In this document: piece by piece, positions 19,227 to 28,922 of the stretch
Position numbering within the stretch: the first letter of the stretch is position 1
How the letters are laid out: each line of letters starts with the position of its first letter
DNA from: Paramoeba atlantica
Taxonomy: Eukaryota > Discosea
DNA length: 64,000 bases
Assembly: GCA_977017575.1 (NCBI GenBank)
Contig: CDRNVI010000099.1
Coordinates: 186,001-250,000, forward strand
Direction: 5' to 3'
Notes under the pieces: generated by a model
Seen by the model: the letters and a program-made list of their open reading frames with translations, nothing else
Told to the model about the DNA's origin: nothing
Database searches by the model: none
Position numbers and translations under genes: made by a program

Positions 19227-21314
19227 TCACGTATCTACCTGTGATTCGGAGCGAACTAACCCTTTGCTGTGTTTCCCTGCATCCTCTATAGCCGACCTAT
19301 CGTTTTTGTTACTTCCACAATCAGCTTCGGAATATGATATCCCTTCTGCCTGCAATGGGGCCGTCCCAGCTTCCAAGCCCTCCTGAGGGCTACGGGCTTC
19401 CTCCGGACCCGGACAGGCAGCTTGGCAGGGCATGGGCAAATGCGTATTTGCCAGCAATGGGGGATCTCCCATGCTATGAGCCCCGGTGCCGCCTAAAGTG
19501 CCGTATAAACTCAGTCGACTGGAGTGTTTGCGTAGCGGAGGAATTTCGGGATTTGAAAATCGCATGCCGCTGCGTAAGTCTGAGGGGTCAAATGAAGCAT
19601 CCATGTCCGTATCTAAGACATGAGGTAAAAAAGGGTTCGGCAACAAAGATCCTGGGTTCTTCTCATGCGGGTACGGATTGCTCTCACCTTCGCCTCCACA
19701 TCTTCCGTTTCCCAAAGGTATGCCTCCGTTGTTGTATGAGGACAACCCCGTCATAGCCCCAGGAACCGAGCGGCTTTGTCCCTCAAGATTTTCCATAAAA
19801 TCATTTCTGAAATCTGAATTCGCTTGCTCCCCACCCTCTTCTCTTCTCCCTACTCGCTGTTTCGACACTCTACGCACGGGTTGCCTGTTTTCTCCACTCT
19901 TTTCCTCTGTTTTTTTGTCTCCTCTTGTCAGTTTGCTTCCTTTTTGTTCCTTTTCTTCTTCTTCTTGTTCCTTTTTTTGTTCCTCGCTTGCCCTCTTCTC
20001 GACCTCCCATTTCTCCGCCGCGAGTCCGGCAAAATCCAAATACTCCTCGGCGCGCTCAAAACCAACCTCCCCCATTTCTTTCCTCAGCAGCCCGCGAAGC
20101 TGGGCGTACCGAAGCACCTCCACTCTCGGGTGGTCCAGCAGAAATCGGAGGTACACGCTGGTGGCCATCCCCACGTGGTAACAAAGCACTTTCGTGAGAT
20201 TACAGGCCCAGTGGGCGCACAGAAGCTCAAGCGCTCGCGTCCACAGCGCAGGGAGAGAGGAAAGGGCGTTTAGGGAACACCCGTTCCGGATTTCTCTTTT
20301 AGAGTACCCCGTGGACGCTTGAGAAATTTCTCTTTTTGAGATTCCTTTGTCTTCTTCAGGAAATTCTGTTTTTGAGATTCCTTTATGTTCCTGAGAAATT
20401 TCTCTTTTTGAGATTCCTTTGTCTTCTTGAGGGATTTCTCTTTTTGACATTCCTTTGTCTTCTTGAGAAATTCCTCTTTTTGAAATTCCTATGTAATCTC
20501 GAGGAATTTCTGTTTTTCTGTTGGTAGAAGATATTTCATCTTGTCTTCTTCGTGGCTTGCTGCTTTGGTTTACATCCGAGTGGTGTTCCAAACCGTTCAC
20601 CTCCTGTGTCGAGAAAACACATGGTTGCGACTCACCCGAACAGGATGTAATGGTGTGGGTCGCTGTACTCACTTTTCCTTTGTGAGGCTTTGTTTGTTGC
20701 GCAGAAGAAGAAGGAGAAGATGAGGATGAAACTCCCCAAAGATGCCGCCATGTTACGTGACTCATATCGACCAGCAGGACGAAATCGGTTGCGGGGTACA
20801 GCGCATCCAGGACGTGTACGGCGGACTGCAAAGCATGCAATTCACATAGACTCTCACAAACGTTATGGCTGCCGTTGTCTTTGTTCGGGACGTATTGAAT
20901 CACTTGGGCTCCGTTCCGAAACGTACACCCCAGCCAAGGAAGGAAACAGGAAGAAACAAAGGGGGTACATCTGATCTCAGGGTGCGGTGAATAAGTGTGC
21001 GGCAGGTTAAAATTTTCCGGTTCATCGTTTTGTTTTTCACCGGTATTAAGCTTCTCAGCGTGCAACTTCACTTTGACGTGTGAAATGTTTTCTAAAGTTG
21101 AGACCTCAGCGGCAAAGAGTCGTGCCATCTCGGTAAGGCGTGCTAATGCCTGTCGCGGCTCCATACCGGAGACGAAACGAAATTTGGCGCGAACAAAGCG
21201 CTTCAGCTGGGTATCGGTGAGGGGGTGGGTGAGACCCATACTTCGGTGTGCGTACGTCGAATCGTCCGTAGGGAAGCGTTCCCGAAGTCCCGCAAACAAA
21301 CTATTCTCGTCCAT
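19227..21314 (-). CDS. CRAL-TRIO (SEC14-like) domain protein, tentative
   Basis: 695 residues from the first ATG (MDENSLFAG); the open frame extends upstream to 21425 only through a GTG. Residues 30-70 (DTQLKRFVRAKFRFVSGMEP and following) resemble the CRAL-TRIO N-terminal helix bundle. Residues about 130-210 hold an ALQSAVHVLDALYPATDFVL and LLVDMS segment. After an inserted region, ALELLCAHWACNLTKVLCYH followed by GMATSVYLRFLLDHP resembles the C-terminal lipid-pocket half of SEC14 domains. The insert includes a 12-residue tandem repeat (residues about 265-341). The C-terminal 250 residues are charged low-complexity sequence. SEC14-type proteins bind and exchange lipids. The assignment rests on pattern only. 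A broken duplicate lies at 6370-6810. Confidence 0.5.
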   Translation of the reverse strand: MDENSLFAGLRERFPTDDSTYAHRSMGLTHPLTDTQLKRFVRAKFRFVSGMEPRQALARLTEMARLFAAEVSTLENISHVKVKLHAEKLNTGEKQNDEPENFNLPHTYSPHPEIRCTPFVSSCFLPWLGCTFRNGAQVIQYVPNKDNGSHNVCESLCELHALQSAVHVLDALYPATDFVLLVDMSHVTWRHLWGVSSSSSPSSSAQQTKPHKGKVSTATHTITSCSGESQPCVFSTQEVNGLEHHSDVNQSSKPRRRQDEISSTNRKTEIPRDYIGISKRGISQEDKGMSKREIPQEDKGISKREISQEHKGISKTEFPEEDKGISKREISQASTGYSKREIRNGCSLNALSSLPALWTRALELLCAHWACNLTKVLCYHVGMATSVYLRFLLDHPRVEVLRYAQLRGLLRKEMGEVGFERAEEYLDFAGLAAEKWEVEKRASEEQKKEQEEEEKEQKGSKLTRGDKKTEEKSGENRQPVRRVSKQRVGRREEGGEQANSDFRNDFMENLEGQSRSVPGAMTGLSSYNNGGIPLGNGRCGGEGESNPYPHEKNPGSLLPNPFLPHVLDTDMDASFDPSDLRSGMRFSNPEIPPLRKHSSRLSLYGTLGGTGAHSMGDPPLLANTHLPMPCQAACPGPEEARSPQEGLEAGTAPLQAEGISYSEADCGSNKNDRSAIEDAGKHSKGLVRSESQVDT
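20285..20520 (-). repeat. Coding minisatellite, 36-bp unit
   Basis: About seven copies of a 36-base unit encode variants of KGISKREISQED inside the CRAL-TRIO-like gene. The units differ by a few bases (KTEFPEED, KREIPQED), and the frame is kept throughout. The duplicate gene at 6370-6810 has lost this part. Confidence 0.85.
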
Positions 21315-21672
21315 GAAAAGAAAATTTCTAGATAAGCGATGATTTTCAGATAAACGAAGATTTTTAAGATAAGCAATGTAGTGGACGAGGGGTCTAGTAA
21401 AGTATCTGAATGTACAGAGTGTCACAGAATGTACGCAGAATGAATGTACATAGTGTCATAGAAAGTACAAGTGTCAAAAAATTTGGACCGAATGTTATTT
21501 TCAATATGATTTAATATAGATTTTAATATGATTCGTAACACGTTTGAAGTCTGCAGCTGCTACATTTCTTTTCCACGTTTGCCGGAAAAACTATGTAAAC
21601 ATAAACCCAAAGAAACCCAAAGAATTATAAACCCAAAGAAATCTTTTTTGGAAGGTAGATTTGAATTGAACA

Positions 21673-22362
21673 TTAATCTTCTGAATTACGATGCCCGATG
21701 TGAACTCCATTTACGTTCAAGCGGTTTTTGCCTCTTAATCTAATCACAGTTGCGGAGTCCGGGACCTCGCTGACATCTACAGTACCTTCAAAATCATTAT
21801 CCGACAAGTAGATCTCCTTTATGGTTTCCGGAAGGCCTCGCAACGAGACGGTACCAGAGAAATGGTTTTGATTTAGCCACAACCAAAGCAAACCTTGGGG
21901 CAAATGCTGCAGGTCGACAGGACCGTAGAACTCGTTCAAATTCAAACATAGCTTTGTGAGTGCAGATGGGAGCGTCGTGAGATCGACCTCCCCAGTGAAC
22001 TGGTTGCGATTAAGCCACAGATAGCTCACTGTGGAGGGGAGTTCTGCACTCTGCAGCGTACCTCCGAGTTTGTTACGATGTAGTTTAACGAAATGCACAT
22101 CCTCCGGAAGGAAGCTCCATGTGAGATTCCCCGATAATTGGAGATTCATCCATTCGAGGGCAATACCATCCTCACTCATTTGTCTAACACGAAACCACTT
22201 GGCGATCGGATTTCTATCGGTCCACGTTGCATGGGTATTCTGCACGTGCTGCAGAAAAAAGACGAGCTTTGTCTCGGCGTTCATACATGAGGCATGTACT
22301 TTCCCTAGTCGGGTCGCTGGTCGTCGTGGTTGCGCATCGTCTGCACTGGGTAGGGTAAGCAT
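21673..22362 (-). CDS. Leucine-rich repeat protein (LRR copy 4)
   Basis: 229 residues with an ATG start directly preceded by a T/G-rich tract and TAG (TTGTGTTTGTAG then A then ATG), a plausible trans-splice acceptor. The N-terminal region has GKVHASCMNAETKLVFFLQH and a TWTDRNPIAKWFRVRQ cap in which the usual cysteines are replaced. Seven repeats follow, among them PSTVSYLWLNRNQFTGEVDL, PSALTKLCLNLNEFYGPVDL and PETIKEIYLSDNDFEGTVDV. Loss of the cap cysteines sets it apart from its relatives. Function is unknown. Confidence 0.8.
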   Translation of the reverse strand: MLTLPSADDAQPRRPATRLGKVHASCMNAETKLVFFLQHVQNTHATWTDRNPIAKWFRVRQMSEDGIALEWMNLQLSGNLTWSFLPEDVHFVKLHRNKLGGTLQSAELPSTVSYLWLNRNQFTGEVDLTTLPSALTKLCLNLNEFYGPVDLQHLPQGLLWLWLNQNHFSGTVSLRGLPETIKEIYLSDNDFEGTVDVSEVPDSATVIRLRGKNRLNVNGVHIGHRNSED

Positions 22363-22477
22363 TCTACAAACACAATTTCAGTATTGAATTGTACTAAATT
22401 AAAGTAAAGAAACCTAAATGGACTAAATTAAGTTGCTGATCGTTCTACAATGGCGTCCTATGGCGAGGGCCCTGAGC

Positions 22478-22580
22478 GTTAGTGGGAAGCAATTTGCGAA
22501 CCGGGAGGGGGGGTATACGAGGGCCCGCGTGAGGGGGCCTGAACCATACGCGTCGTCGTTAGTGGGAAGCAATTTGCGAA
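22478..22580. repeat. 23-bp direct repeat pair
   Basis: GTTAGTGGGAAGCAATTTGC plus GAA occurs at 22478-22500 and again at 22558-22580, separated by a G-rich stretch. The purpose is unclear; it may be a footprint of a mobile element. Confidence 0.6.
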
Positions 22581-23076
22581 ACCCCGTTTACCAACAGCCA
22601 CCGCTTTTTGACAACTGCTTCCTCCGTGCTTCCTCCGATCAGTATTATGTATGAACGTGCCAGGATTAAAATGACAGCATTAGTATTATCAAATATTCTA
22701 AGAAACACCGCCGTGTCGCAATAAGTGACCTGAAATTCCGAACTAAACCCGCGCAAAGGGGTAGCCGGGATCTTAGTGCGCATTTTCAGGCCCCCTACCC
22801 GGGGGTGACCCCTCTGGTATCTGCAGGACGAGTCCACCAAGTTCGGAATATTTCGGAAATTGGTTCTTTGAAAAAGAATTTAACGTGGCGGAAAAATAGG
22901 AAAGCAATTTCCGCACTGTCGTCTGTGCGCGTTTTCATGTTCCATTCCCCACTCTTTTTTCAACACAAACCCATAAAAAACGAAATCCATACAGTCTGAC
23001 AAGTGAAATTCATTTAAATTAAATGAATTTACAATTAAATTTACAATAAAAATTACAATTAAATTAATTGTAGTAT
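22581..23076. other. Gap without recognised gene
   Basis: No coding signal. AT-rich ATTTAAATTAAATG-type sequence precedes the MITE at 23077. Confidence 0.4.
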
Positions 23077-23410
23077 TACCGTATACCCCCCAGTAATAGA
23101 ATCGATTTTGGACCGAAATGGCCAAATCTCTGTTACTGGGGGGGTATGCTTTTTTGGTGAGAAAAGACCTTTCTTGTTCATGGGTGCACTGCGGGGGGGT
23201 ACGCTCTTTTGGTGGGAAAAGAACATTTTTGTTCATGGGTGCATTGATTCGCTCCCGCGCAACCACCCTCACCCAGCCCAGCGACCCCCACCCGCTCAAA
23301 CACCCCCCCTCCAACCACCCTCCCGAACCAAATCTCTGTTACTGGGGGTCAGCCCAAAAATGGCCAAATCTCTGTTACTGGGGGGGTCTATTACTGGGGG
23401 GTATACGGTA
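23077..23410. mobile_element. TA-flanked MITE with perfect 24-bp ends
   Basis: The left end TACCGTATACCCCCCAGTAA plus TAGA at 23077 is exactly reversed at 23387-23410. Subterminal copies of GGCCAAATCTCTGTTACTGG occur near both ends, the left near 23119 and two on the right. The interior contains GGGGGGTACGC and A-rich text but no gene. TA at both tips fits the Tc1/mariner group. A partial relative lies on the other strand at 48985-49080. Confidence 0.85.
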
Positions 23411-24700
23411 GTCGATCATTCTACAAAAGTAAAGATTAATCGTTCAGTCGAAAGGTGGTGAATGCTTGTTACATCAAAAGTCTCAGATCATGATAACATA
23501 GTATCCATCATGAAGGAATTGTCTCACCAATGCCTCGCCATTGAGAGTTTTAGTACAATGTATTCTTCACGCTCTAAAAAATATTTTGGAACAGCATTAA
23601 AAATTATAAAATGATATAATTATATTGCTCCCATTTGACACGCACTCCCTTTATCATTCCTTGTTTGTCCGCCACAAGGGGTTTATAGCGGGAAAGCGTC
23701 CCAGAGGAACGCACCAATCAAATTAAGATTCTCTCAATCAATAGACACTTTGCTAGCGTAATTCGCCTTTCACTCCGTTCCATTCCTCGGGTGGGTTGGC
23801 CTCATTCCAGCTGGGGTGTTTGTCTGCGATGAAATTAACTAATTGCGCTAAAAGGAATTCATGTGGTATATGGGGGTCCCGGAAATGTAGAGGGATCAAG
23901 ATTCGCCAAACTTTGTTAGATAGGAGCACCGCATTCGAGAGCTCTCGCAGTGTTACGTGTCATATGCTATTGTGTACGACAAATGACCCGAAATGCTGGG
24001 TGTTTCCCAGATTAAATATCCCAGAAGATTCATTCCGGCCCAATCAAGTAAAGAGACTTAAATACAGCAAATGCACTTGACTCCTTGCCAAAGATCTGGC
24101 GGGTTGGATTCCTTCCAGGTGGGACGGAGCCGCTCAATGGTGACCCTTCTAACGAATCGATCTAAGTGAATTTCATGCGGCAGATTCGTACTACATACCT
24201 TCCGCGGAGAAGAGCGTGTCGCGTTCTTTTCATAAAAATATACACGTATGAATAGAGCACGTAGAAAAGAATGTGAAGTTGAACAAGAGTTTCAGTAAGT
24301 ACAGTAAGTAAAATCAAAAAGTACAGCAAGTACAGTAAGTAAAATAGGCGTTTCTAGAACTTAAAAGAGTAAATCTTTAAATTTTTTTTATCGTGCGACA
24401 ACACTAATGAATAGAGAATTGCATGTAGACAGGCGCGTGCATGAAACGACTTTTTCTCAAACCTTGGTGGAATCTTGCTTTTACACACACCCGTGTCATG
24501 CATGCATGCATGCATGTACGTATAATCTACACGTGCGACGCGTTACAAGGAAACCCTTGACCCATAAAGTAACTTTTCTGCACTCCAGTGCCTTCCTTCG
24601 GAGGCAGTTCAAAGAAGTTTCTTCAGTCTTCCTCATTCCTCCCCGCAGTCCCCCCTTTTTACCCCTTTCTCCCCCCTTCCCTCCCCCCCCCCCCTTCCCC
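23411..24700. other. Gap without recognised gene; simple repeats
   Basis: No long frame. A CATG tetranucleotide run lies near 24497-24516, a short AGTACAGTAAGTA repeat near 24295-24345, and C-tracts near 24660-24710 just downstream of the RPB2 stop. The 3' UTR and processing signals of RPB2 probably lie here. Confidence 0.45.
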
Positions 24701-27700
24701 TCACATCTCCCCCACCCTCACCCTCGGCCATATACTCATCGCCATCAACTCCTGAAACAGCAACTTACACGCGTACGGCATCATCACCCCCACCACCCGA
24801 TTCACCACCCCACAGGCCCGACAGCTGTACACCACCCCCCTCCCTCCTCCCCCCCCCGTCCCCCCCTCCACCCGCACACTCTCCGGCGACACCATCCCAC
24901 ACCCCTCACACACCAGCACCCGGTAGTGGTCACTCACGTGGAACAGCCGCTCCTTCAGCCACCCACTCGCCCCGTGCGCAATCATGCAGTCCCGTTCCAT
25001 CTCCCCGAACCGCAGCCCCCCGAGCGCGGCCCGCCCCTCCGGGGGCTGCCGGGTTAAGGCCATTAACCGTCCCCGGGCTCTTGCATGGATTTTATCCATC
25101 GCAATATGTTTTAACCGTTGGTAGTAGGTGGGACCGAAGAAGATTAACGCTTCTAACGGGAGCCCGGTGTGTCCGTTATAGAGCTTCTCCTGACCCCACT
25201 TCTGGTACCCGCACTCCTGGAGCGCCCGGGCCACGTCCTGGACTACGGTGGGGACGAAGGCGGTGGCCTCGATTTCGTGACCCGTGGCTGCGCCCACTTT
25301 CCCGAATAAGGTCTCGATTAAGTGCGCCACGGTCATCCGGGACGGGATGGCATGGGGGTTCATAATAATATCGGGGGTGAGACCCGAGGCGGTGAAGGGC
25401 ATGTCCTCGGGCCGGGTGGTGATCCCGATCGTGCCCTTCTGGCCGTGGCGGGAGCAGAACTTGTCCCCGACATTGGGGACACGGGGGGCACGGGTTTTGA
25501 TTTTGTAGAGACGGTGGGGGCCAGCCAGCGGGGAGGTGGTCTCGGTGAGGAGAACGGCATCGATGGTGCCGTGTTCGGTGATCTTGGGGGCGGTGCTGTT
25601 GTCTTTTTTGGGGAAGGCGGCGGAGGGGTTTTCCAGTGGGTTCTCGGGGTTGGGTTCGGTTTTACCAAAGATGGCGTCGTTGCCGGTGACGACACTCCCG
25701 GGGATGGCGAGACCGTCGGTGTCAAGCAGGTTGTAGTTGAGATTGCGACGGAGACGGGCGGAGGTTTTGTCGGGTTTTTCGTAGGTCTCGTGGGAGCCGG
25801 GTTCGTCCTCGTAGACTTGGTAGCGTACGCTGCGGAAGAAGCCGCGGTCGATGGCGGCTTGGTTCATCACGACGGAGTCCTCCTGGTTGTACCCGCTGTA
25901 GCACATGATGGCGACAATGGCGTTGTGGCCCGCGGGGAGGTCGTTGCTGTGCATGTAGCTCATGGCCTGGGTGCGGCAGAGTGGTTTTTGGGGGTAGTAG
26001 AGGACGTGGGCGGTGGTGTCGAAGCGGAGATTGTAGTTGGAGGCGTAAATGCCCATGGCTTGTTTCCCCATGGCGCTTTGGTAGGTGTTTCGTGTGCCGG
26101 GGTTGTGGTCGGCAAAGGGAATAATGGAGGCGCAGATCCCGAGGATTAAACTGGGGTGAATCTCGCAGTGGGTGTAGGCGTTCTTCGCGAGCTCTGTGCG
26201 GGACATGGCGATCAGCGCGGTGTCCTCCTCCTCGACGTCTAGAAAGTCAATATAGGGGCCCTGGAGGAGAAGTGACCACAGGGAGTTTCCGGGGCTCCGC
26301 GCGGCAACTTGTTTGCACCGCTCCAAGGCGTATCGCGTTAGGCTCACCTCATGGTTGTGGACGACAAAAACGGGGCGCACGGGACGGCCCGCATCGGTGC
26401 AAATACGCAGCTCCTTGTCTCGGATGTCGTGGACAATACTGAGGTAGTCCCCGCTGGCGTTCAGGGAGCTGGCGGCAGCGTGGGCCAGAGTGGTTTGATG
26501 AGGAGATCTTCCGGCTTGAAACCCACGCCCCGGTTCCCACGCGCTCTCTTGGATTCCCGACAACACGCGCGGAGCTGAGGTCAGGGCTCGGCTCTCTCTT
26601 CGCACCCGTTTCATCTTCTCTACAAGAGGAAACACGTCGTGGTGGGTACCAATCCAGCGCCCGTTAACAAACACACGAAACCCCTCCTCGGAGTGGCTCA
26701 TATTGAGCTCCTCGAGGGGCTCTACCCCCGCTTGCTCGAGCCAACGAATCACGCCTTGGGGGTCTGCCGCCCCTACGCTACATAGACTCAACAACGCGAG
26801 GTTTTTCACCAGCCCACATTGCCCCCCTTCCGGGGTCTCGGCTGGACACAGCATCCCCCAGTGGGTACAATGCAACATACGGGGTTTGGTTTGCTTACTA
26901 CTCGTGTCAATTGGCGTGTTAAGTCGTCGAAGATGAGATAGCGCAGAGGAGTAGGTCAAACGATTGAGCACTTGCGCGACTCCGGTTTTGCTCCCCTCGA
27001 GTTGTCCTTTGACACCCCAGTTTCCTGTGGCTAAGGCGTACGCCAAGTTCGCGGTAACGGCATTCGCTACGCAGCGCTCAAAAGCATCCCGTAGATTCAG
27101 CTGAGCTCGCTTTTTCAGTTCCCGGTCCAGAAACGGTTTCAAACTTTTTTGCATCGCATGGGAGAGCACTGCACTTAGCAATTGCCCCAGCAATGCGCCC
27201 GCAGTGTCGATACGTTTGTTGCCGTAAAAATCACGATCATCTTGTTCCCGTCTTCCAAGCGCGACGAGCAACAGTTTATGAGCAATATACCCGAGGTAGT
27301 ACGACTTCCCGCGCTCACATCCAGGCTCTACCCCCATGTGCGGTAGAAACGTGGATTGGAGGAATTGCCGCCCTACCGCTTCCTGTTCCGCAGCCGGTCT
27401 CGTGGCTAAATCCGGGCGATACCGAAGCGCAATAAAGCGAACCGCCTGGGACGCACTCGGCAAATCTTTCGCCTCCTCGACGCTGGGCTGCAGTTTCTCC
27501 AACATTTCAAAATCTTCCAGGTTGTACGCGCAAAGTGTCATCCCCTCCTTATCACTTCCACACCCGAGGGCACGCATCAGCACAAAAAGAGGAATATCTT
27601 CGGCCAGCGCTTTATGAAAAACCCGCAATGTGCCAATTTCCGCCATGAGCTTTAATTTCACCGTACTCGGGGCACGATACGACCCTTCCATTGCACTTCG

Positions 27701-28519
27701 TATCTCCGCAATATGCGAAACCGTGTCCAATTTCCCCCGTGCGAAAACCATCACATGGTTACTGGCCTGTCGTTCCTGGGCGACCATGACCTTCTCGGTC
27801 CCCTTCACGACAAAATACCCCCCCTGGTCATGGAGGCACTCCCGGGCCCATGGCATTTCACGCTCCGCTACTTTGGCTAAATTACACCACTGTGATTTCA
27901 ACATCACCGGGACGCGACCGATATCGATTTTCGCATGCAAATGATCCGACAGTAACACAAACTCACTGTCGGGGGATTGTTGTGAAAAGCGTCGGACCCG
28001 GACATCGGCCATGATGGCCCCTGCGTAGGTCAGCCGACGCAGCCGACAATCCTGCGGGTACAGCAGCCGGGCCTCCTCCCCGCCCAACGGTAACGCGGTC
28101 TCATCTTGCGGCACGGCTCGGGTTAAATCTTTTAACTCGATGGAAACAAATTCGCGACAAAAACTGGAGGGGTCTTCGCCGGGGTGATTCGCGTTGGTGA
28201 GTTCGATTTCAATCGGTCGGGTCTCGCGCAAAATCCGGGGGAGCCCGACGAGCATGAAATGGTTGAAGCTGTCGAGCTGGGAGGACACGAGGCCTTTCTC
28301 GGTGAAGAACGCGGTGACGACCTCCCAGAGCTGTTCCGGGGAGAGGTGGGAGGGGGTGGGGGGGAGGGTGGAAGGGGGAGCGGGGGAGAAGGGGGAGAAG
28401 GGGTCCTCCGGATGGGGGGTTGCGGCTTGGGAGGAGGAGGAGGTGGAGGAGAGCTCGGCGTCGTCGAGACTGAGCTCGTCGATGGCTTCAAGGGTGTCGA
28501 TTTCGTCAGGAGCGGACAT
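24701..28519 (-). CDS. RPB2: RNA polymerase II second-largest subunit RPB2
   Basis: 1272 residues in one uninterrupted frame with an ATG start, close to the family's usual 1190-1230. It forms half of the catalytic cleft of nuclear RNA polymerase II. The lobe/protrusion region starts near residue 65 (WEVVTAFFTEKGLVSSQLDS). ETPEGGQCGLVKNLALLS lies near residue 550. GYNQEDSVVMNQAAIDRGFF lies at about 874-893. The hybrid-binding GDKFCSRHGQKGTIG lies near 1017, and GLRFGEMERDCMIAHGASGW near 1168 is the conserved anchor region. The C-terminal zinc site uses CEGC (near 1205) and CRAC (near 1231), separated by a glycine-rich insert, and PYACKLLFQELMAMSIWPR ends the clamp. The acidic, Ser/Pro-rich first 60 residues are unusual. 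The Pol II assignment rather than Pol I or III follows from SFFxEKGLVxQQLDSF-like and anchor motifs. All core motifs look intact. FACT lies 400 bases upstream. Confidence 0.97.
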   Translation of the reverse strand: MSAPDEIDTLEAIDELSLDDAELSSTSSSSQAATPHPEDPFSPFSPAPPSTLPPTPSHLSPEQLWEVVTAFFTEKGLVSSQLDSFNHFMLVGLPRILRETRPIEIELTNANHPGEDPSSFCREFVSIELKDLTRAVPQDETALPLGGEEARLLYPQDCRLRRLTYAGAIMADVRVRRFSQQSPDSEFVLLSDHLHAKIDIGRVPVMLKSQWCNLAKVAEREMPWARECLHDQGGYFVVKGTEKVMVAQERQASNHVMVFARGKLDTVSHIAEIRSAMEGSYRAPSTVKLKLMAEIGTLRVFHKALAEDIPLFVLMRALGCGSDKEGMTLCAYNLEDFEMLEKLQPSVEEAKDLPSASQAVRFIALRYRPDLATRPAAEQEAVGRQFLQSTFLPHMGVEPGCERGKSYYLGYIAHKLLLVALGRREQDDRDFYGNKRIDTAGALLGQLLSAVLSHAMQKSLKPFLDRELKKRAQLNLRDAFERCVANAVTANLAYALATGNWGVKGQLEGSKTGVAQVLNRLTYSSALSHLRRLNTPIDTSSKQTKPRMLHCTHWGMLCPAETPEGGQCGLVKNLALLSLCSVGAADPQGVIRWLEQAGVEPLEELNMSHSEEGFRVFVNGRWIGTHHDVFPLVEKMKRVRRESRALTSAPRVLSGIQESAWEPGRGFQAGRSPHQTTLAHAAASSLNASGDYLSIVHDIRDKELRICTDAGRPVRPVFVVHNHEVSLTRYALERCKQVAARSPGNSLWSLLLQGPYIDFLDVEEEDTALIAMSRTELAKNAYTHCEIHPSLILGICASIIPFADHNPGTRNTYQSAMGKQAMGIYASNYNLRFDTTAHVLYYPQKPLCRTQAMSYMHSNDLPAGHNAIVAIMCYSGYNQEDSVVMNQAAIDRGFFRSVRYQVYEDEPGSHETYEKPDKTSARLRRNLNYNLLDTDGLAIPGSVVTGNDAIFGKTEPNPENPLENPSAAFPKKDNSTAPKITEHGTIDAVLLTETTSPLAGPHRLYKIKTRAPRVPNVGDKFCSRHGQKGTIGITTRPEDMPFTASGLTPDIIMNPHAIPSRMTVAHLIETLFGKVGAATGHEIEATAFVPTVVQDVARALQECGYQKWGQEKLYNGHTGLPLEALIFFGPTYYQRLKHIAMDKIHARARGRLMALTRQPPEGRAALGGLRFGEMERDCMIAHGASGWLKERLFHVSDHYRVLVCEGCGMVSPESVRVEGGTGGGGGRGVVYSCRACGVVNRVVGVMMPYACKLLFQELMAMSIWPRVRVGEM

Positions 28520-28549
28520 GGGGGTGGATGGGGTGTTGGTAGGGAATAA

Positions 28550-28580
28550 TAAAGTGTCTAGGGATGAGGAATGTGGTGGG
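28550..28580 (-). promoter_or_regulatory. Possible trans-splice acceptor for RPB2
   Basis: Read on the minus strand, CCACCACATTCCTCATCCC followed by TAG ends about 40 bases before the RPB2 ATG. A pyrimidine-rich tract plus AG is what trans-splicing needs. The assignment is inferred from position and composition. Confidence 0.4.
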
Positions 28581-28922
28581 TTTTCGACTTACAATTCATA
28601 CTTCATAGGTTTGGAGAAAAGTAATTAGGATTATCATAAGGGTGCAAATTTCCCCGTAGAAAACTTGACGTTTCCAGTGCCTTGGTTCTAAAAAACCCAA
28701 GAATTATGTATTGGAACGTGAAAAACGTTCGCCAATTTTATGAACAGAAAAGTAAGGAAAGGTTGCAAAGTAGCTGAGGATGACTTTTTAAATATCCAAA
28801 AACGTGAGAAAGCGCAAATATATAGAGCCTGAGTGATCATACGAAATTCAGAGCGATCTAGGTAACCTGGTTTCTAAGAATACAGTGTAGAAATGTATAC
28901 AGCGACTTTACCAGCGCACCGT

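Noticed and set aside
24407-28628. Long plus-strand frames within RPB2, including a 275-codon glycine/valine-rich frame
   Set aside because: They are antisense reflections of a GC-rich conserved gene; the minus-strand frame explains the sequence fully.
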